Translations under genes and position numbers: made by a program
Assembly: GCA_050692555.1 (NCBI GenBank)
Contig: JBOGVS010000025.1
Span: forward strand, 1-52,364
DNA length: 52,364 nucleotides
Reading direction: 5' to 3'
Source: DAITPV01 sp050692555
Lineage (GTDB): Bacteria > Actinomycetota > UBA4738 > CALAEC01
Shown: positions 25,094-33,361 of the stretch, piece after piece
Layout: each line of letters begins with the position of its first letter
Position numbering within the stretch: position 1 is the first letter of the stretch
The notes under the pieces: model-generated
What the model saw: only the letters and a program-made list of their open reading frames with translations
Databases searched by the model: none
What the model was told of the DNA's origin: nothing

Positions 25094-25130
25094 GGTTTGC
25101 ATTATACGATGGTTTGCAGCTGTCTGCAAA
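25094..25130 (-). promoter_or_regulatory. Promoter and operator-like repeats of the TA operon
   Basis: On the minus strand TATAAT (25106-25101) is preceded by a 17-base spacer and TTGCAG (25129-25124). The inverted repeat TTTGCAG/CTGCAAA (25113-25119 and 25124-25130, 4-base gap) covers the -35 box and spacer. A direct repeat TGCAAACC (25094-25101 and 25111-25118, 17 bases apart) flanks the -10 box. This layout fits cooperative self-repression by the AbiEi-like protein; binding is inferred. Transcription would begin a few bases from ATG 25090. Confidence 0.6.
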
Positions 25131-25168
25131 GACGACCTCGCCGCAACAACGCCCAAGATACCCCAGGA

Positions 25169-26114
25169 TCAAGGCCTCAGCTGGCCGATGATCCGCTCGG
25201 CCAGCCACAGGTCGTAAAGCCAGCCGCGGGAGGCGTCCGAGGTCCGGTGACCACGATGGCGTCCTCGGCGCCCCGCACCTTGACCCCCCGCCACCGCTTG
25301 GCCTTCCGGAGGCCCCTGAGCGCCTCGGTCACGGCCGGTGGAGCCCCGGGCTCGGCCTGAAGCTTCCCCCCGCGCTCCGCACCTCGAACGGCTGGCCCGC
25401 GAGCTCGACCGCGGTCACGGACTTGGCCGCGGTGACCTGGATCTCCACCCGCCGGCCGTGCCGGGTGCCGGCCATCCTGCTGGCTCCGCTCACCCGGACC
25501 GCCGTTCCGCCACCCGGCCGGGATCCCAGGGAGATGTCCGGCAGACCCACGATCTCCAGTCCCAGCGGTTCCAGGTACTCCTGGCTGCTCTGCACCATCC
25601 GTGAGAAGCCGGGCCCCACGAACATGAACACGACGTACGCGACGGCCAGGGTCACGATCGTGGCCGGCCAGATGGTGAACAGCGGGATGCCCGCCACCTC
25701 CTTCACCCCGATCCCCCACAGCCACGCCCCCGTGAGGACGCAGCCGACCAGCACCATGCCGTACAGCAGGAACAGGGCCATCGGGAGCCGGTACGCTCGT
25801 TCGGCTCGCGCCAGCGCCGCCTCCGCATGGGGACCTGAGGCCATCGACGCGGCCAGCGCCGACCAGCTCCGGAACACGTTCCCGCCGGGTGACGTCGGCG
25901 CCGGGGTGGGGTCGCGGAACACCAGCCAGTAGAACCAGAAGGCGAAGTACCCCAGGAACCACAGCGTCAAGGCGATCACCAGGACCCGCAGCACCGGGCC
26001 GGCATCCGCCGAGGTGGCCGGCTGCCGGAGGGCCACCACGACGACCACCGCCACGATGGCGGCGAGCCCTCCGAACGCGTACAGGTAGTACCAGCCGGGA
26101 TACTGGTCGTTCAT
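25169..26114 (-). pseudogene. Frameshifted membrane protein gene
   Basis: From ATG 26114 the first frame codes four or five hydrophobic segments (WYYLYAFGGLAAIVAV, VLRVLVIALTLWFLGYFAFW, LFLLYGMVLVGCVL, TIVTLAVAYVVFMFVGPG) and a soluble beta-rich part. The frame is lost at a G6 run near 25364-25369, continues in a second frame (KLQAEPGAPPAVTEALRG to AIVVTGP), and is lost again near 25245, after which SDASRGWLYDLWLAERI reads in the third frame to a TGA at 25169-25171. Each step equals one missing base. Product unknown. Either a decaying gene or two deletion errors in the sequence. Confidence 0.65.
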
Positions 26115-26145
26115 GCTCGACGGCGCTGCTCCCGGACTGCCTTCA

Positions 26146-27597
26146 TCACCCGGAGCGGTAGATGGTGCAGGTTCCAACGTCGAGACCTGGGCTCATGGAC
26201 CGGCGGACGTAGCTCTCGAGCGGGGTGAGCAGTCCTCCCTGAGGCGCAAGGCAGACGACGTCGATCCGACCGTCCTCGATCGCGGCGATGACCTCCTGCT
26301 GGCCCTTCGCTCCGAAGACCTGAGCGATCGGGAAATCGAACGGCGTGGGGTTGTCCAGGCCCGAGACGAGGTAATGGACGTTGGGGGTGGTGAAGAGGAG
26401 GAACGCCCGGTCGGTGCCGATCTCCTCGGTCAGCACCTGAGCTTCATGGCGGACTCTTGTCTCGTCGACGGATCGAGCCAGGGCCCCACGGAAGTGCGGG
26501 AGGGTGGAAACGTGAAACGCGTCAGAGGCGGCGCGTCTGAGTGGAGCCACCAGGTTGTATGCCAGGATCATGGCGAGGACGAGGATGGCCGCACCACCGG
26601 CCAGCCGGCTCAGGTTCGTGGGAAGACGCGGCCTGAGCCTGCGGACTCCGTAGGCCAGCCCGAGAAACACGACGGGCGTCACGTACGCGAGGTGACCCCT
26701 GTCCACGATCGGGAAGACCGCGAGGAAGCCCGCCGTCACGAAGAAGAGGACCACGCGACCTCGGCCCTGGGGATCGCGGCCGGCCACGAGACGCGAGGCC
26801 AGAAGCGCGGCGAACGCGGCGATCGGAAAGAGGTACGCGGCATAGGCAAGGAGATCCCGCAGCTGCTCCGGAGATCGGATCGTGACCAGGATCTCCCACA
26901 GCATTCCGAGCCCCTGTTGATAGGAGACGCTGCTGGAGACCCGAAGGTAGATCTCCTGGTCGTGGAACCCGTGGTAGATGAACCTGTCCCAACCGCCCGA
27001 AACCAGGAGGGGTACGGACACGGCGGCGATGACCAGCACGAATGGGAGGGCCACGGCGAGGAGACCGGCCGCGCGCTGCCTGAGGCCCGCTCCCTTCGCC
27101 TCCACCATCAGCACGAGGACGAATGCGGACAGAGCCAGGAACCCCACGTTCTGCTTCGTGGCGAACGCGAGACCGGCGGCTGCGCCTCCCACGACCAGGG
27201 GGGCAACGGGTGCCAGGGTGGCACCGTCTCCCGCCGCGACCCGTCGCGCCTTCCACGTCAACGCTGCGCTGAAGGCCACGAGCAAGAAGAGGATCGCCAG
27301 CTGCGTGGTGGGCGCATCCGAGCGCAGGGCGTACACCAGGAACGCCAGGATCAAGAAGAGGTGGAACCTGCTCCTCGACCCGAGTTGCCGATCGATCCGG
27401 CACGAAACCAAGGTGATCAGCACGAAGATCAGGACCACGAACGCCTTCAGGGCAAGGACCTCTGTCCCGAAAACGGAAACGAACGCCATCCCCCCAAACA
27501 CGGCCAGCGGCGTCGAGGAGAACCAAACGTCTCGGTAGAGGACATCTCCCGACTCCAGCCGGTCCAGGATCCGGAGGAACCACGCTTCGTCGTACAC
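26146..27597 (-). CDS. Polytopic membrane protein, glycosyltransferase-39-like; N-terminus frameshifted
   Basis: The open frame codes 483 aa with about ten membrane segments. YDEAWFLRILDRLESGDVLYRDVWFSSTPL at its start resembles the first external loop of ArnT/PMT-type lipid-linked sugar transferases, with Asp/Glu near the end of the first span. The C-terminal 110 residues are soluble and external. GTG 27597 is not the true start: the same frame codes another span just upstream (GAALFAICFYLN), and beyond a G7 run at 27657-27663 the protein continues in another frame to GTG 27748 (VPASPEVATDIDSRQ), 9 bases after the guaA stop. Removing one G would restore about 534 aa. Confidence 0.65.
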   Translation of the reverse strand: MYDEAWFLRILDRLESGDVLYRDVWFSSTPLAVFGGMAFVSVFGTEVLALKAFVVLIFVLITLVSCRIDRQLGSRSRFHLFLILAFLVYALRSDAPTTQLAILFLLVAFSAALTWKARRVAAGDGATLAPVAPLVVGGAAAGLAFATKQNVGFLALSAFVLVLMVEAKGAGLRQRAAGLLAVALPFVLVIAAVSVPLLVSGGWDRFIYHGFHDQEIYLRVSSSVSYQQGLGMLWEILVTIRSPEQLRDLLAYAAYLFPIAAFAALLASRLVAGRDPQGRGRVVLFFVTAGFLAVFPIVDRGHLAYVTPVVFLGLAYGVRRLRPRLPTNLSRLAGGAAILVLAMILAYNLVAPLRRAASDAFHVSTLPHFRGALARSVDETRVRHEAQVLTEEIGTDRAFLLFTTPNVHYLVSGLDNPTPFDFPIAQVFGAKGQQEVIAAIEDGRIDVVCLAPQGGLLTPLESYVRRSMSPGLDVGTCTIYRSG

Positions 27598-27756
27598 GTC
27601 GTAACCCGCCGCCGTGTTCAGGTAGAAGCAGATGGCGAACAGCGCGGCGCCGATGACCCCCCCACGGTCCCGCCGGGCCGAGTCGAGCCCTCCACCGCCG
27701 GGTCTGGCGTGAATCGATGTCCGTGGCGACCTCAGGAGAGGCCGGCACCCCGGACG

Positions 27757-29286
27757 CTATTCCCACTCGATGGTGGCCGGTGGCTTGGACGACACGTCGT
27801 ACGCCACCCGGTTTATCCCCGGGACCTCGGCCACGATCCGCGAAGAGATCCGCTCGAGGACCTCATGCGGGAGCCGGGCCCAGTCCGCCGTCATGGCGTC
27901 CTCGCTGGTGACCGCCCTGACCACCACGGGGTGCTGATACGTTCGCCCGTCACCCATCACCCCCACGCTTCTGAGCGACAACAGGACGGCGAAGGCCTGC
28001 CACAGGTCGTCAGCCAGGCCGGCCCGACGGACCTCTTCCTGGACGATCCGGTCGGCACCCCGCACCATGCTCAGGCGCTCCCGGGTCACCTCGCCGACGA
28101 TGCGCACCGCCAAGCCGGGGCCGGGGAACGGCTGGCGGCCCACGATCTCCTCGGGGAGTCCCAGCTCCGAGCCGATCCTGCGGACCTCGTCCTTGAACAG
28201 GTCGCGGAGGGGCTCCACCAGCTCCAGGTCCATGCGCTCGGGAAGCCCCCCGACGTTGTGATGGCTCTTGATCTTGGCCGCGGTGCGGCTTCCGGACTCG
28301 ATGACGTCGGGGTACAGCGTTCCCTGGACCAGGTACCGGGCCGCTCGATGGTCCCGGGCCACTTCCTCGAATACCCGGATGAACTCCTCGCCGATCCTCC
28401 GGCGCTTCTCCTCCGGGTCCTCCACCCCCTCCAGCCGGGACAGAAACCGATCCTCGGCCTTCACGTGCACCAGCGGAACCCGGAAGTGACGGGCGAACGT
28501 CTCCTCGACCTGCTCCGGCTCCCCCGATCGCAGCAGGCTGGTGTCCACGAACACGCACGTCAGCCGGTCGCCGATGGCTCGATGGACCAGAAGCGCGGCC
28601 ACCGCGGAGTCGACACCCCCGGAGAGCGCGCACAGGGCCTCTCGGTCCTCCACCTGTCGTTGCACCTTCTCGACGGCCCGGTCGATCACGTTGACCGGGG
28701 TCCAGTCGGGGATCAGGCCGCAGGCCTCGTACAGGAACCGCTTGAGGATCTCGGTCCCGTGCGGGGTGTGGGCCACCTCGGGGTGGAACTGCACCGCGTA
28801 CAGGCCCCGCTCGGGGTCCTCCATCCCCGCCACGGGAGTGGCCTCGGTACGAGCGGTGACCCGGAAGCCCGGTGGGGCGGCGGTCACCGCGTCCCCGTGG
28901 CTCATCCACACCACCTGCTGGGAGGGCAGGTCGCGAAGCAGCACTCCACCGGATGCCAGGAGCTCGGTCTTCCCGTACTCCCGACCGCCGGTGGCGGTGA
29001 CCTCGCCGCCGAGGACCTGCGCCATGGCCTGCTGCCCGTAGCAGATCCCCAGGACCGGGACCCCCACGTCCAGGAGCCCCCGGTTCAATGCCGGGGCGCC
29101 GGCCTCGTAGACCGATGCCGGACCGCCGGACAGGATGATTCCTGCCGGCCTCAGCGCGGCGATGTCCTTCGGCGGGATGTCGTGCGGCACGATCTCCGAG
29201 TACACGTGGCACTCGCGCACCCGCCGGGCGATCAGCTGGGCGTACTGGGCTCCGAAGTCGACGACCAGAACGGGCCGGGTGGTCAC
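27757..29286 (-). CDS. guaA: GMP synthase (glutamine-hydrolysing)
   Basis: Amidates XMP to GMP using glutamine. 509 aa. The class I amidotransferase domain has GICYGQQAMAQ with the nucleophilic Cys and VQFHPEVAHTP with the catalytic His. The synthetase part has the P-loop LSGGVDSAVAA, and the C-terminal dimerisation domain ends in the usual KPPATIEWE. GTG 29286 overlaps the guaB3 stop by 4 bases, linking it to the IMP dehydrogenase-like gene. Confidence 0.97.
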   Translation of the reverse strand: MTTRPVLVVDFGAQYAQLIARRVRECHVYSEIVPHDIPPKDIAALRPAGIILSGGPASVYEAGAPALNRGLLDVGVPVLGICYGQQAMAQVLGGEVTATGGREYGKTELLASGGVLLRDLPSQQVVWMSHGDAVTAAPPGFRVTARTEATPVAGMEDPERGLYAVQFHPEVAHTPHGTEILKRFLYEACGLIPDWTPVNVIDRAVEKVQRQVEDREALCALSGGVDSAVAALLVHRAIGDRLTCVFVDTSLLRSGEPEQVEETFARHFRVPLVHVKAEDRFLSRLEGVEDPEEKRRRIGEEFIRVFEEVARDHRAARYLVQGTLYPDVIESGSRTAAKIKSHHNVGGLPERMDLELVEPLRDLFKDEVRRIGSELGLPEEIVGRQPFPGPGLAVRIVGEVTRERLSMVRGADRIVQEEVRRAGLADDLWQAFAVLLSLRSVGVMGDGRTYQHPVVVRAVTSEDAMTADWARLPHEVLERISSRIVAEVPGINRVAYDVSSKPPATIEWE

Positions 29287-30440
29287 CCCATCCCCACGCC
29301 CTGGCTCCGCTGGAGGTCCTTTCCCTCGGAGCGGATCGCCGGGGCCACCACCACCTCGGCCTTCTGGAACTCCTTGATCGAGCCGTAGCCGCAGGTGGCC
29401 ATGGAGGTTCGAAGGGCCCCGAACAGGTTGAGGGTGCCGTCGTTCTCGTGCGCCGGGCCCACCAGGATCTCCTCCAGCGAGCCGATCGGCTTGGTCCGGA
29501 CCCTGGTCCCCCGGGGCAGGTCGGGGTGGAACGTGGCCATCCCCCAGTGGAAGCCGCGGCCGGGAGCCTGGTCGGCCCTGGCCAGCGGCGAGGCGATCAT
29601 CACCGAGTCTGCACCGCAGGCGATGGCCTTGGCGATGTCACCGCCCGTACGCATCCCACCGTCGGCGATCACGTGCACGTACCGCCCGGTCTCGTGGAGA
29701 TGCTGCATCCGCGCCCCAGACGCATCGGCGATCGCCGTGGCCTGGGGCACGCCCACGCCAAGGACCCCCCGGGTGGTGCATGCGGCGCCCGGCCCCACGC
29801 CCACCAGCACTCCCATCGCTCCGGTGCGCATCAGGTGCAGCGCCGTGGAGAACGAAGCACACCCGCCCACGATCACCGGGATCTCGAACCGGGCGATGAA
29901 CTCCTTGAGGTTGAGGGGCTCGGTCCGAGTGGAGACGTGTTCGGCGGAAACCACGGTCCCCTGGATCACCAGGACGTCGAGCTCTGCCCGGAGGACCAGG
30001 TCGGCGTACTTCCGTACCCGCTGCGGGGTGAGGGATGCGGCGGACACCACGCCTCCCTCCTTGATCTCCTGGATCCGCCGGACGATGAGGTCCTCCTTGA
30101 TGGGCTCCGAGTACAGCTCCTGCATCCGACGGGTGGCCTTGTCGTCGGGAAGCTCGGCGATCTCCTCGAAGATCGGGTCGGGGTCCTCATACCGCGTCTG
30201 GAGGCCCTCCAGGTTCAGGGCGGCGAGCCCGCCCAGTCGCCCGATCTCGATCGCGGTGCCGGGCGAGACCACGGCGTCCATGGCCGAGGCCATCAATGGG
30301 AGGTCGAATCGCCAGGCGTCGATCTCCCAGGAGATGTCTACGTCGTCCGGGTCTCGGGTGCGCCGCGAGGGCACGATCCCCACGTCGTCGAAGCCGTAGC
30401 CCCGTCTGGCCGTCTTCCCGATCCCGATCTCGATCTCCAC
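29283..30440 (-). CDS. guaB3: GuaB3-family IMP dehydrogenase-related protein
   Basis: 385-aa TIM barrel of the IMPDH/GMP reductase superfamily. It lacks the CBS insert of GuaB2. The active-site loop is VGPGAACTTRGVLGVGVPQ with Cys221; DGGMRTGGDIAKAIACGAD binds the phosphate. GuaB3 proteins are frequent in actinobacteria and cyanobacteria; a cyanobacterial member is reported to have IMPDH activity, and the coupling to guaA here supports a role in XMP supply. Whether a separate GuaB2 exists cannot be seen. GTG 30440 is preceded by GGAGGG. Confidence 0.92.
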   Translation of the reverse strand: MEIEIGIGKTARRGYGFDDVGIVPSRRTRDPDDVDISWEIDAWRFDLPLMASAMDAVVSPGTAIEIGRLGGLAALNLEGLQTRYEDPDPIFEEIAELPDDKATRRMQELYSEPIKEDLIVRRIQEIKEGGVVSAASLTPQRVRKYADLVLRAELDVLVIQGTVVSAEHVSTRTEPLNLKEFIARFEIPVIVGGCASFSTALHLMRTGAMGVLVGVGPGAACTTRGVLGVGVPQATAIADASGARMQHLHETGRYVHVIADGGMRTGGDIAKAIACGADSVMIASPLARADQAPGRGFHWGMATFHPDLPRGTRVRTKPIGSLEEILVGPAHENDGTLNLFGALRTSMATCGYGSIKEFQKAEVVVAPAIRSEGKDLQRSQGVGMG

Positions 30441-30460
30441 TGAGCCCTCCTCGAACGGCA

Positions 30461-30491
30461 GGCGCCCGGCCGAGGAAGACGGCCAGGCGCC
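30461..30491 (-). promoter_or_regulatory. Leader hairpin of guaB3-guaA
   Basis: GGCGCC and GGCCG arms pair with CGGCC and GGCGCC (30461-30472 with 30480-30491) to give an 11-bp stem with one T-G wobble and a 7-base loop, 20 bases before the GTG. It lies in the predicted leader, so attenuation or mRNA stabilisation is possible. It matches no riboswitch known to me. Confidence 0.45.
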
Positions 30492-30522
30492 GTTTTCATC
30501 TCACACGCGAACCACTGTTCGA

Positions 30523-30551
30523 ACCGTATCACCGCTGCAAACAGCGTTCAA
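30523..30551 (-). promoter_or_regulatory. Promoter of guaB3-guaA
   Basis: On the minus strand TTGAAC (30551-30546), a 17-base spacer and TACGGT (30528-30523) form a housekeeping-type promoter, giving a leader of about 75 bases. It faces the short divergent gap to the sortase gene. Confidence 0.6.
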
Positions 30552-30673
30552 CAGATACGCCGTACGGATGAGGGCTCGCCGGCGCCTGAAGGTACACTCA
30601 TCCCATCGACTCCGATCTCCGCGACCGTACCGATACCCCGGCGCCCGCGCGACGCGGTCGCCGGAAGGGCCGC

Positions 30674-31243
30674 GTGCTCCGGTTCCTGGGAAAGGCCCTG
30701 CTGGCCGCGGCCTTCGTGGTAGCCGCATACATCGTCTGGCTCCTGTGGGGCACGGGGATCTACACGGCTCGCCAGCAGGACACCCTCCGGCAGGAGATCA
30801 CCGCCCGGATCGAGGACCCCAGGCCCGCCCCTGGGGCCCCGGTCCCCGGCCTGGCCTACGCGATCCTGGAGATCCCGTCGATCGAGGTCGACGAGGTGGT
30901 GGTGGAGGGGACCGACACCGAGACCCTGAAGAAGGGACCGGGCCATTACGACAAGACCTCCGATCCCTGGGAACCCACCGGCCGGGTGGGGATCGCGGGC
31001 CACCGGACCACGTACGGGGCCGCGTTCTGGGACCTGGACAAGGTGCAGCGCGGCGATGAGATCACCCTTCGCACGGAGCTGGGGACGTTCGAGTACGGGG
31101 TGACCGAGGTCGAAGAGGTCCTGCCAACCCAAGTGGAGGTACTGCGGGACACGAACGAGCCGTCACTGATCCTGACCACCTGCGCGCCGAAGTACTCCGC
31201 GGCCCTTCGTCTGATCGTGGTGGCGGAGCGGCTGAACGTCTGA
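30674..31243 (+). CDS. Sortase, class E-like
   Basis: 189-aa transpeptidase that joins surface proteins to the cell wall. One N-terminal span (residues 5-25) anchors it with the catalytic domain outside. His110 in GIAGHRTTYGA, Cys170 in LTTCAPKYSA and Arg179 in ALRLIV form the catalytic triad; the HRTTYG and TTC blocks fit class E. GTG 30674 is the first usable start after in-frame stops, with GGAAGGG upstream. No substrate with a recognisable sorting signal is encoded nearby. Its stop lies 7 bases from the end of convergent cysC. Confidence 0.88.
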   Translation: MLRFLGKALLAAAFVVAAYIVWLLWGTGIYTARQQDTLRQEITARIEDPRPAPGAPVPGLAYAILEIPSIEVDEVVVEGTDTETLKKGPGHYDKTSDPWEPTGRVGIAGHRTTYGAAFWDLDKVQRGDEITLRTELGTFEYGVTEVEEVLPTQVEVLRDTNEPSLILTTCAPKYSAALRLIVVAERLNV

Positions 31244-31249
31244 GCGCCG

Positions 31250-31834
31250 CTACCGAGGCAGGTAGCCGAGCTCTTCGAGCTTGTCCACCAGCCTGGCCAG
31301 GCACTCCTCGGGCGACAGCTTGTCGGTCTCCAGGATCAGCTCGGGGTTCTCGGGTGGCTCGTAAGGATCGTCGACACCGGTGAACCCGGTGATCTCTCCG
31401 GCCATGGCCTTCTGGTACAGGCCCTTCACGTCGCGCCGGGCGCACTCCTCGACCGGGCAGGAGACGAACACCTCCGCGAATCTGGGGATCTGGCTCCGGA
31501 CCCGATCCCGGGCCTCCCGGTACGGGGAGATCGCCGAGACGACCACCGCGGCGCCGTGATACGCGAGCCGCTCGGCCACCCAGCCGATCCGCAGGATGTT
31601 GGTGTCGCGGTCCTCCTTGGAGAACCCCAGACCCTTCGACAGGTTGAGGCGAACCACGTCGCCGTCCAGGAGCTCCCACCTCCGGCCCCGGCGCTCCAGC
31701 TCCCGGCACAGGAGCTCGGCGATCGTCGACTTCCCGGCCCCCGAGAGGCCGGTCAGCCACACCGTGAAGCCGCCTCCGGCCTCGGCGGGACCGAAGTGCC
31801 TGCTGGTGGTGACCCACGCGGACGTGTCGGTCAT
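31250..31834 (-). CDS. cysC: Adenylyl-sulfate kinase
   Basis: Phosphorylates APS to PAPS, the sulfate donor. 194 aa. P-loop GLSGAGKS at residues 29-36, LLDGDVVRLNLSKGLGFSKEDRDTN for APS binding, and GLYQKAMAGEITGFTGVDDPYEPP as the conserved C-terminal block. No sulfate adenylyltransferase is nearby. ATG 31834 overlaps the stop of the phosphodiesterase gene (ATGA), so the two are coupled. Confidence 0.94.
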   Translation of the reverse strand: MTDTSAWVTTSRHFGPAEAGGGFTVWLTGLSGAGKSTIAELLCRELERRGRRWELLDGDVVRLNLSKGLGFSKEDRDTNILRIGWVAERLAYHGAAVVVSAISPYREARDRVRSQIPRFAEVFVSCPVEECARRDVKGLYQKAMAGEITGFTGVDDPYEPPENPELILETDKLSPEECLARLVDKLEELGYLPR

Positions 31835-33222
31835 AGAACGCTCCGGCCCTGGACGCCCTCCGGCTCCGGGAGCCCGTACAGCTTCATCAACGTGGGACCG
31901 ACGTCGATCAGGCTGAGGCCCTCGGTGTGGCCGGTGGGCTGACCCTCCAGGCCGCGGAGGGCGAATACCCCGGTCTTATCGTGGTTGGCCCCGTCGGGAC
32001 CGGTGTCGTTCTCGTACGTGAAGATGTCCCCGCCCTCCATGCCGAACGTGCCGACCGAGCGCCACTCCAGGTCCCCGAAGTACACGATCAGATCGGGAGC
32101 CACCCCCCGGACCTCCGGATAGACATCCTGTGGCTTGATCACCCGGTTGCCGAGCGACGCTCCCTCCGGTCCCGCCATCACCTCCAGCTTCCGGGCCAGC
32201 TCGTCCCGGACCTCCTCGTACCGGGAAGGCTCGATCACCCCCTGCGGCTCCCGGCCCTTCACGTTGAGGAACAGCCGTCCGTAGTAGCCGCCGTCGCCCC
32301 AGGCCACGGTGCGGGCCCAGTCGATGGGGGCCTCGGCCACGGGGGTGGGGCCCTCGACCCGCTCGGAGAGAGAAAGGTAGCCCTCCTTGATCAGCCAGTC
32401 GTTGAAGCACACCCCGCCGCTCATGGCCCGGGCACCGTGGTCGGACATCAGGATCGTGATGACGTCGTCGGGCAGGGTCTCCATCAGGGAGCCGATCTCC
32501 CGGTCCAGCGCGCGGTAGTAGTCGACGAACGCCGTCTCGTAGGGGTTGCCGGGCTCGTACTTGGGGTGCTTGGGGTCGCAGTAGTTCCAGAACACGTGGT
32601 GGAGCCGGTCCAGCCCCATCTCCACCATCATGAAGAAGTCCCACGGCTTGTCCCGCACCAGCCGGCGGGCCACCTTGAACCGCCGCTGGGTCATGGCATG
32701 GACCTGCTCGAGCACGAAGTCCGTCCCCTGGCGGCGGAAGTTGGGGATGTCGAAGATGTACTCCCCCACCTCCTGTTCCACCTCCGCAGCCAGCTCCTGG
32801 GGCCAGGTGTACTGCTTGGCCGAGGGAGGCGTGAGGAAGCACGACACCCTCCACCCCTCCACCGGCTTGATCGGATAGGCCGGCGGGACCCCGATCAGCA
32901 ACGAACGCTTCCCGGCTTCTCCCAGCAGGTCCCACACCGCCGGCTCCCGCACCGCCTGGGATGTGGCGATAGTCATGCCCTCGTAGCTGGTGTCCTTGCG
33001 GTTCCGGAACCCGTAGATCCCCAGCTGCCCGGGGGTCTTGCCGGTCATCGCGCAGGCCCACGCGGGGACGGTGATCGGGGGGGTGATGCTGGCCAGGTCC
33101 CCGTGCATGCTGCCCTGGAGGAGCGAGCGGACGTTCGGCATCTCCTCCGCATGGGTCTCGAACAGGAGCTTGGGGGTGGCACAGTCCAGGCCGATGATGG
33201 CCACCCTGGGTCCGTCGGTCAT
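31831..33222 (-). CDS. Alkaline phosphatase-superfamily phosphodiesterase/nucleotide pyrophosphatase
   Basis: 463-aa cytoplasmic-looking protein (no signal peptide). Metal ligands of the superfamily are visible: Asp13 in IIGLDCATP, the candidate nucleophile Thr in PPITVPAW, Asp/His in GLDRLHHVFW, Asp-His in MSDHGARAMSG and a last His in GANHDKTGVF. These enzymes cleave phosphomonoesters, diesters or nucleotide sugars; the substrate is not evident. Translational coupling to cysC suggests a link with APS/PAPS or a sulfonucleotide, which is inference. The AAGGA ribosome binding site lies in a leader hairpin. Confidence 0.8.
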   Translation of the reverse strand: MTDGPRVAIIGLDCATPKLLFETHAEEMPNVRSLLQGSMHGDLASITPPITVPAWACAMTGKTPGQLGIYGFRNRKDTSYEGMTIATSQAVREPAVWDLLGEAGKRSLLIGVPPAYPIKPVEGWRVSCFLTPPSAKQYTWPQELAAEVEQEVGEYIFDIPNFRRQGTDFVLEQVHAMTQRRFKVARRLVRDKPWDFFMMVEMGLDRLHHVFWNYCDPKHPKYEPGNPYETAFVDYYRALDREIGSLMETLPDDVITILMSDHGARAMSGGVCFNDWLIKEGYLSLSERVEGPTPVAEAPIDWARTVAWGDGGYYGRLFLNVKGREPQGVIEPSRYEEVRDELARKLEVMAGPEGASLGNRVIKPQDVYPEVRGVAPDLIVYFGDLEWRSVGTFGMEGGDIFTYENDTGPDGANHDKTGVFALRGLEGQPTGHTEGLSLIDVGPTLMKLYGLPEPEGVQGRSVL

Positions 33223-33231
33223 GGGGTCGAT

Positions 33232-33281
33232 CCTTTCGGGGCCTCACGAAAGGGAGCGCCGGCCGGCGAGGCCGCGCTCCC
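33232..33281 (-). promoter_or_regulatory. Two adjacent leader hairpins before the phosphodiesterase-cysC operon
   Basis: The distal hairpin (33252-33281) pairs GGGAGCGC with GCGCTCCC, continued by GGCC/GGCC around a 5-base loop with one bulged base. The proximal one (33232-33253) pairs CCTTTCG with CGAAAGG around 8 bases. The AAGGA ribosome binding site is partly in the proximal stem, so folding could hide it. The two share about 2 bases. Confidence 0.45.
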
Positions 33282-33361
33282 GTGGCTGGGCCATTCTACC
33301 CGCTTGCCATAGCCTCCCCAACCGTGACGCGGGGGGGCCGTCGTGCTAGACCGTCCCAGTC

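Noticed and set aside
26113..29388. 1091-codon open frame on the plus strand
   Set aside because: It is fully antisense to guaA and the membrane-protein gene; its product is low-complexity charged residues typical of shadow frames in GC-rich DNA.
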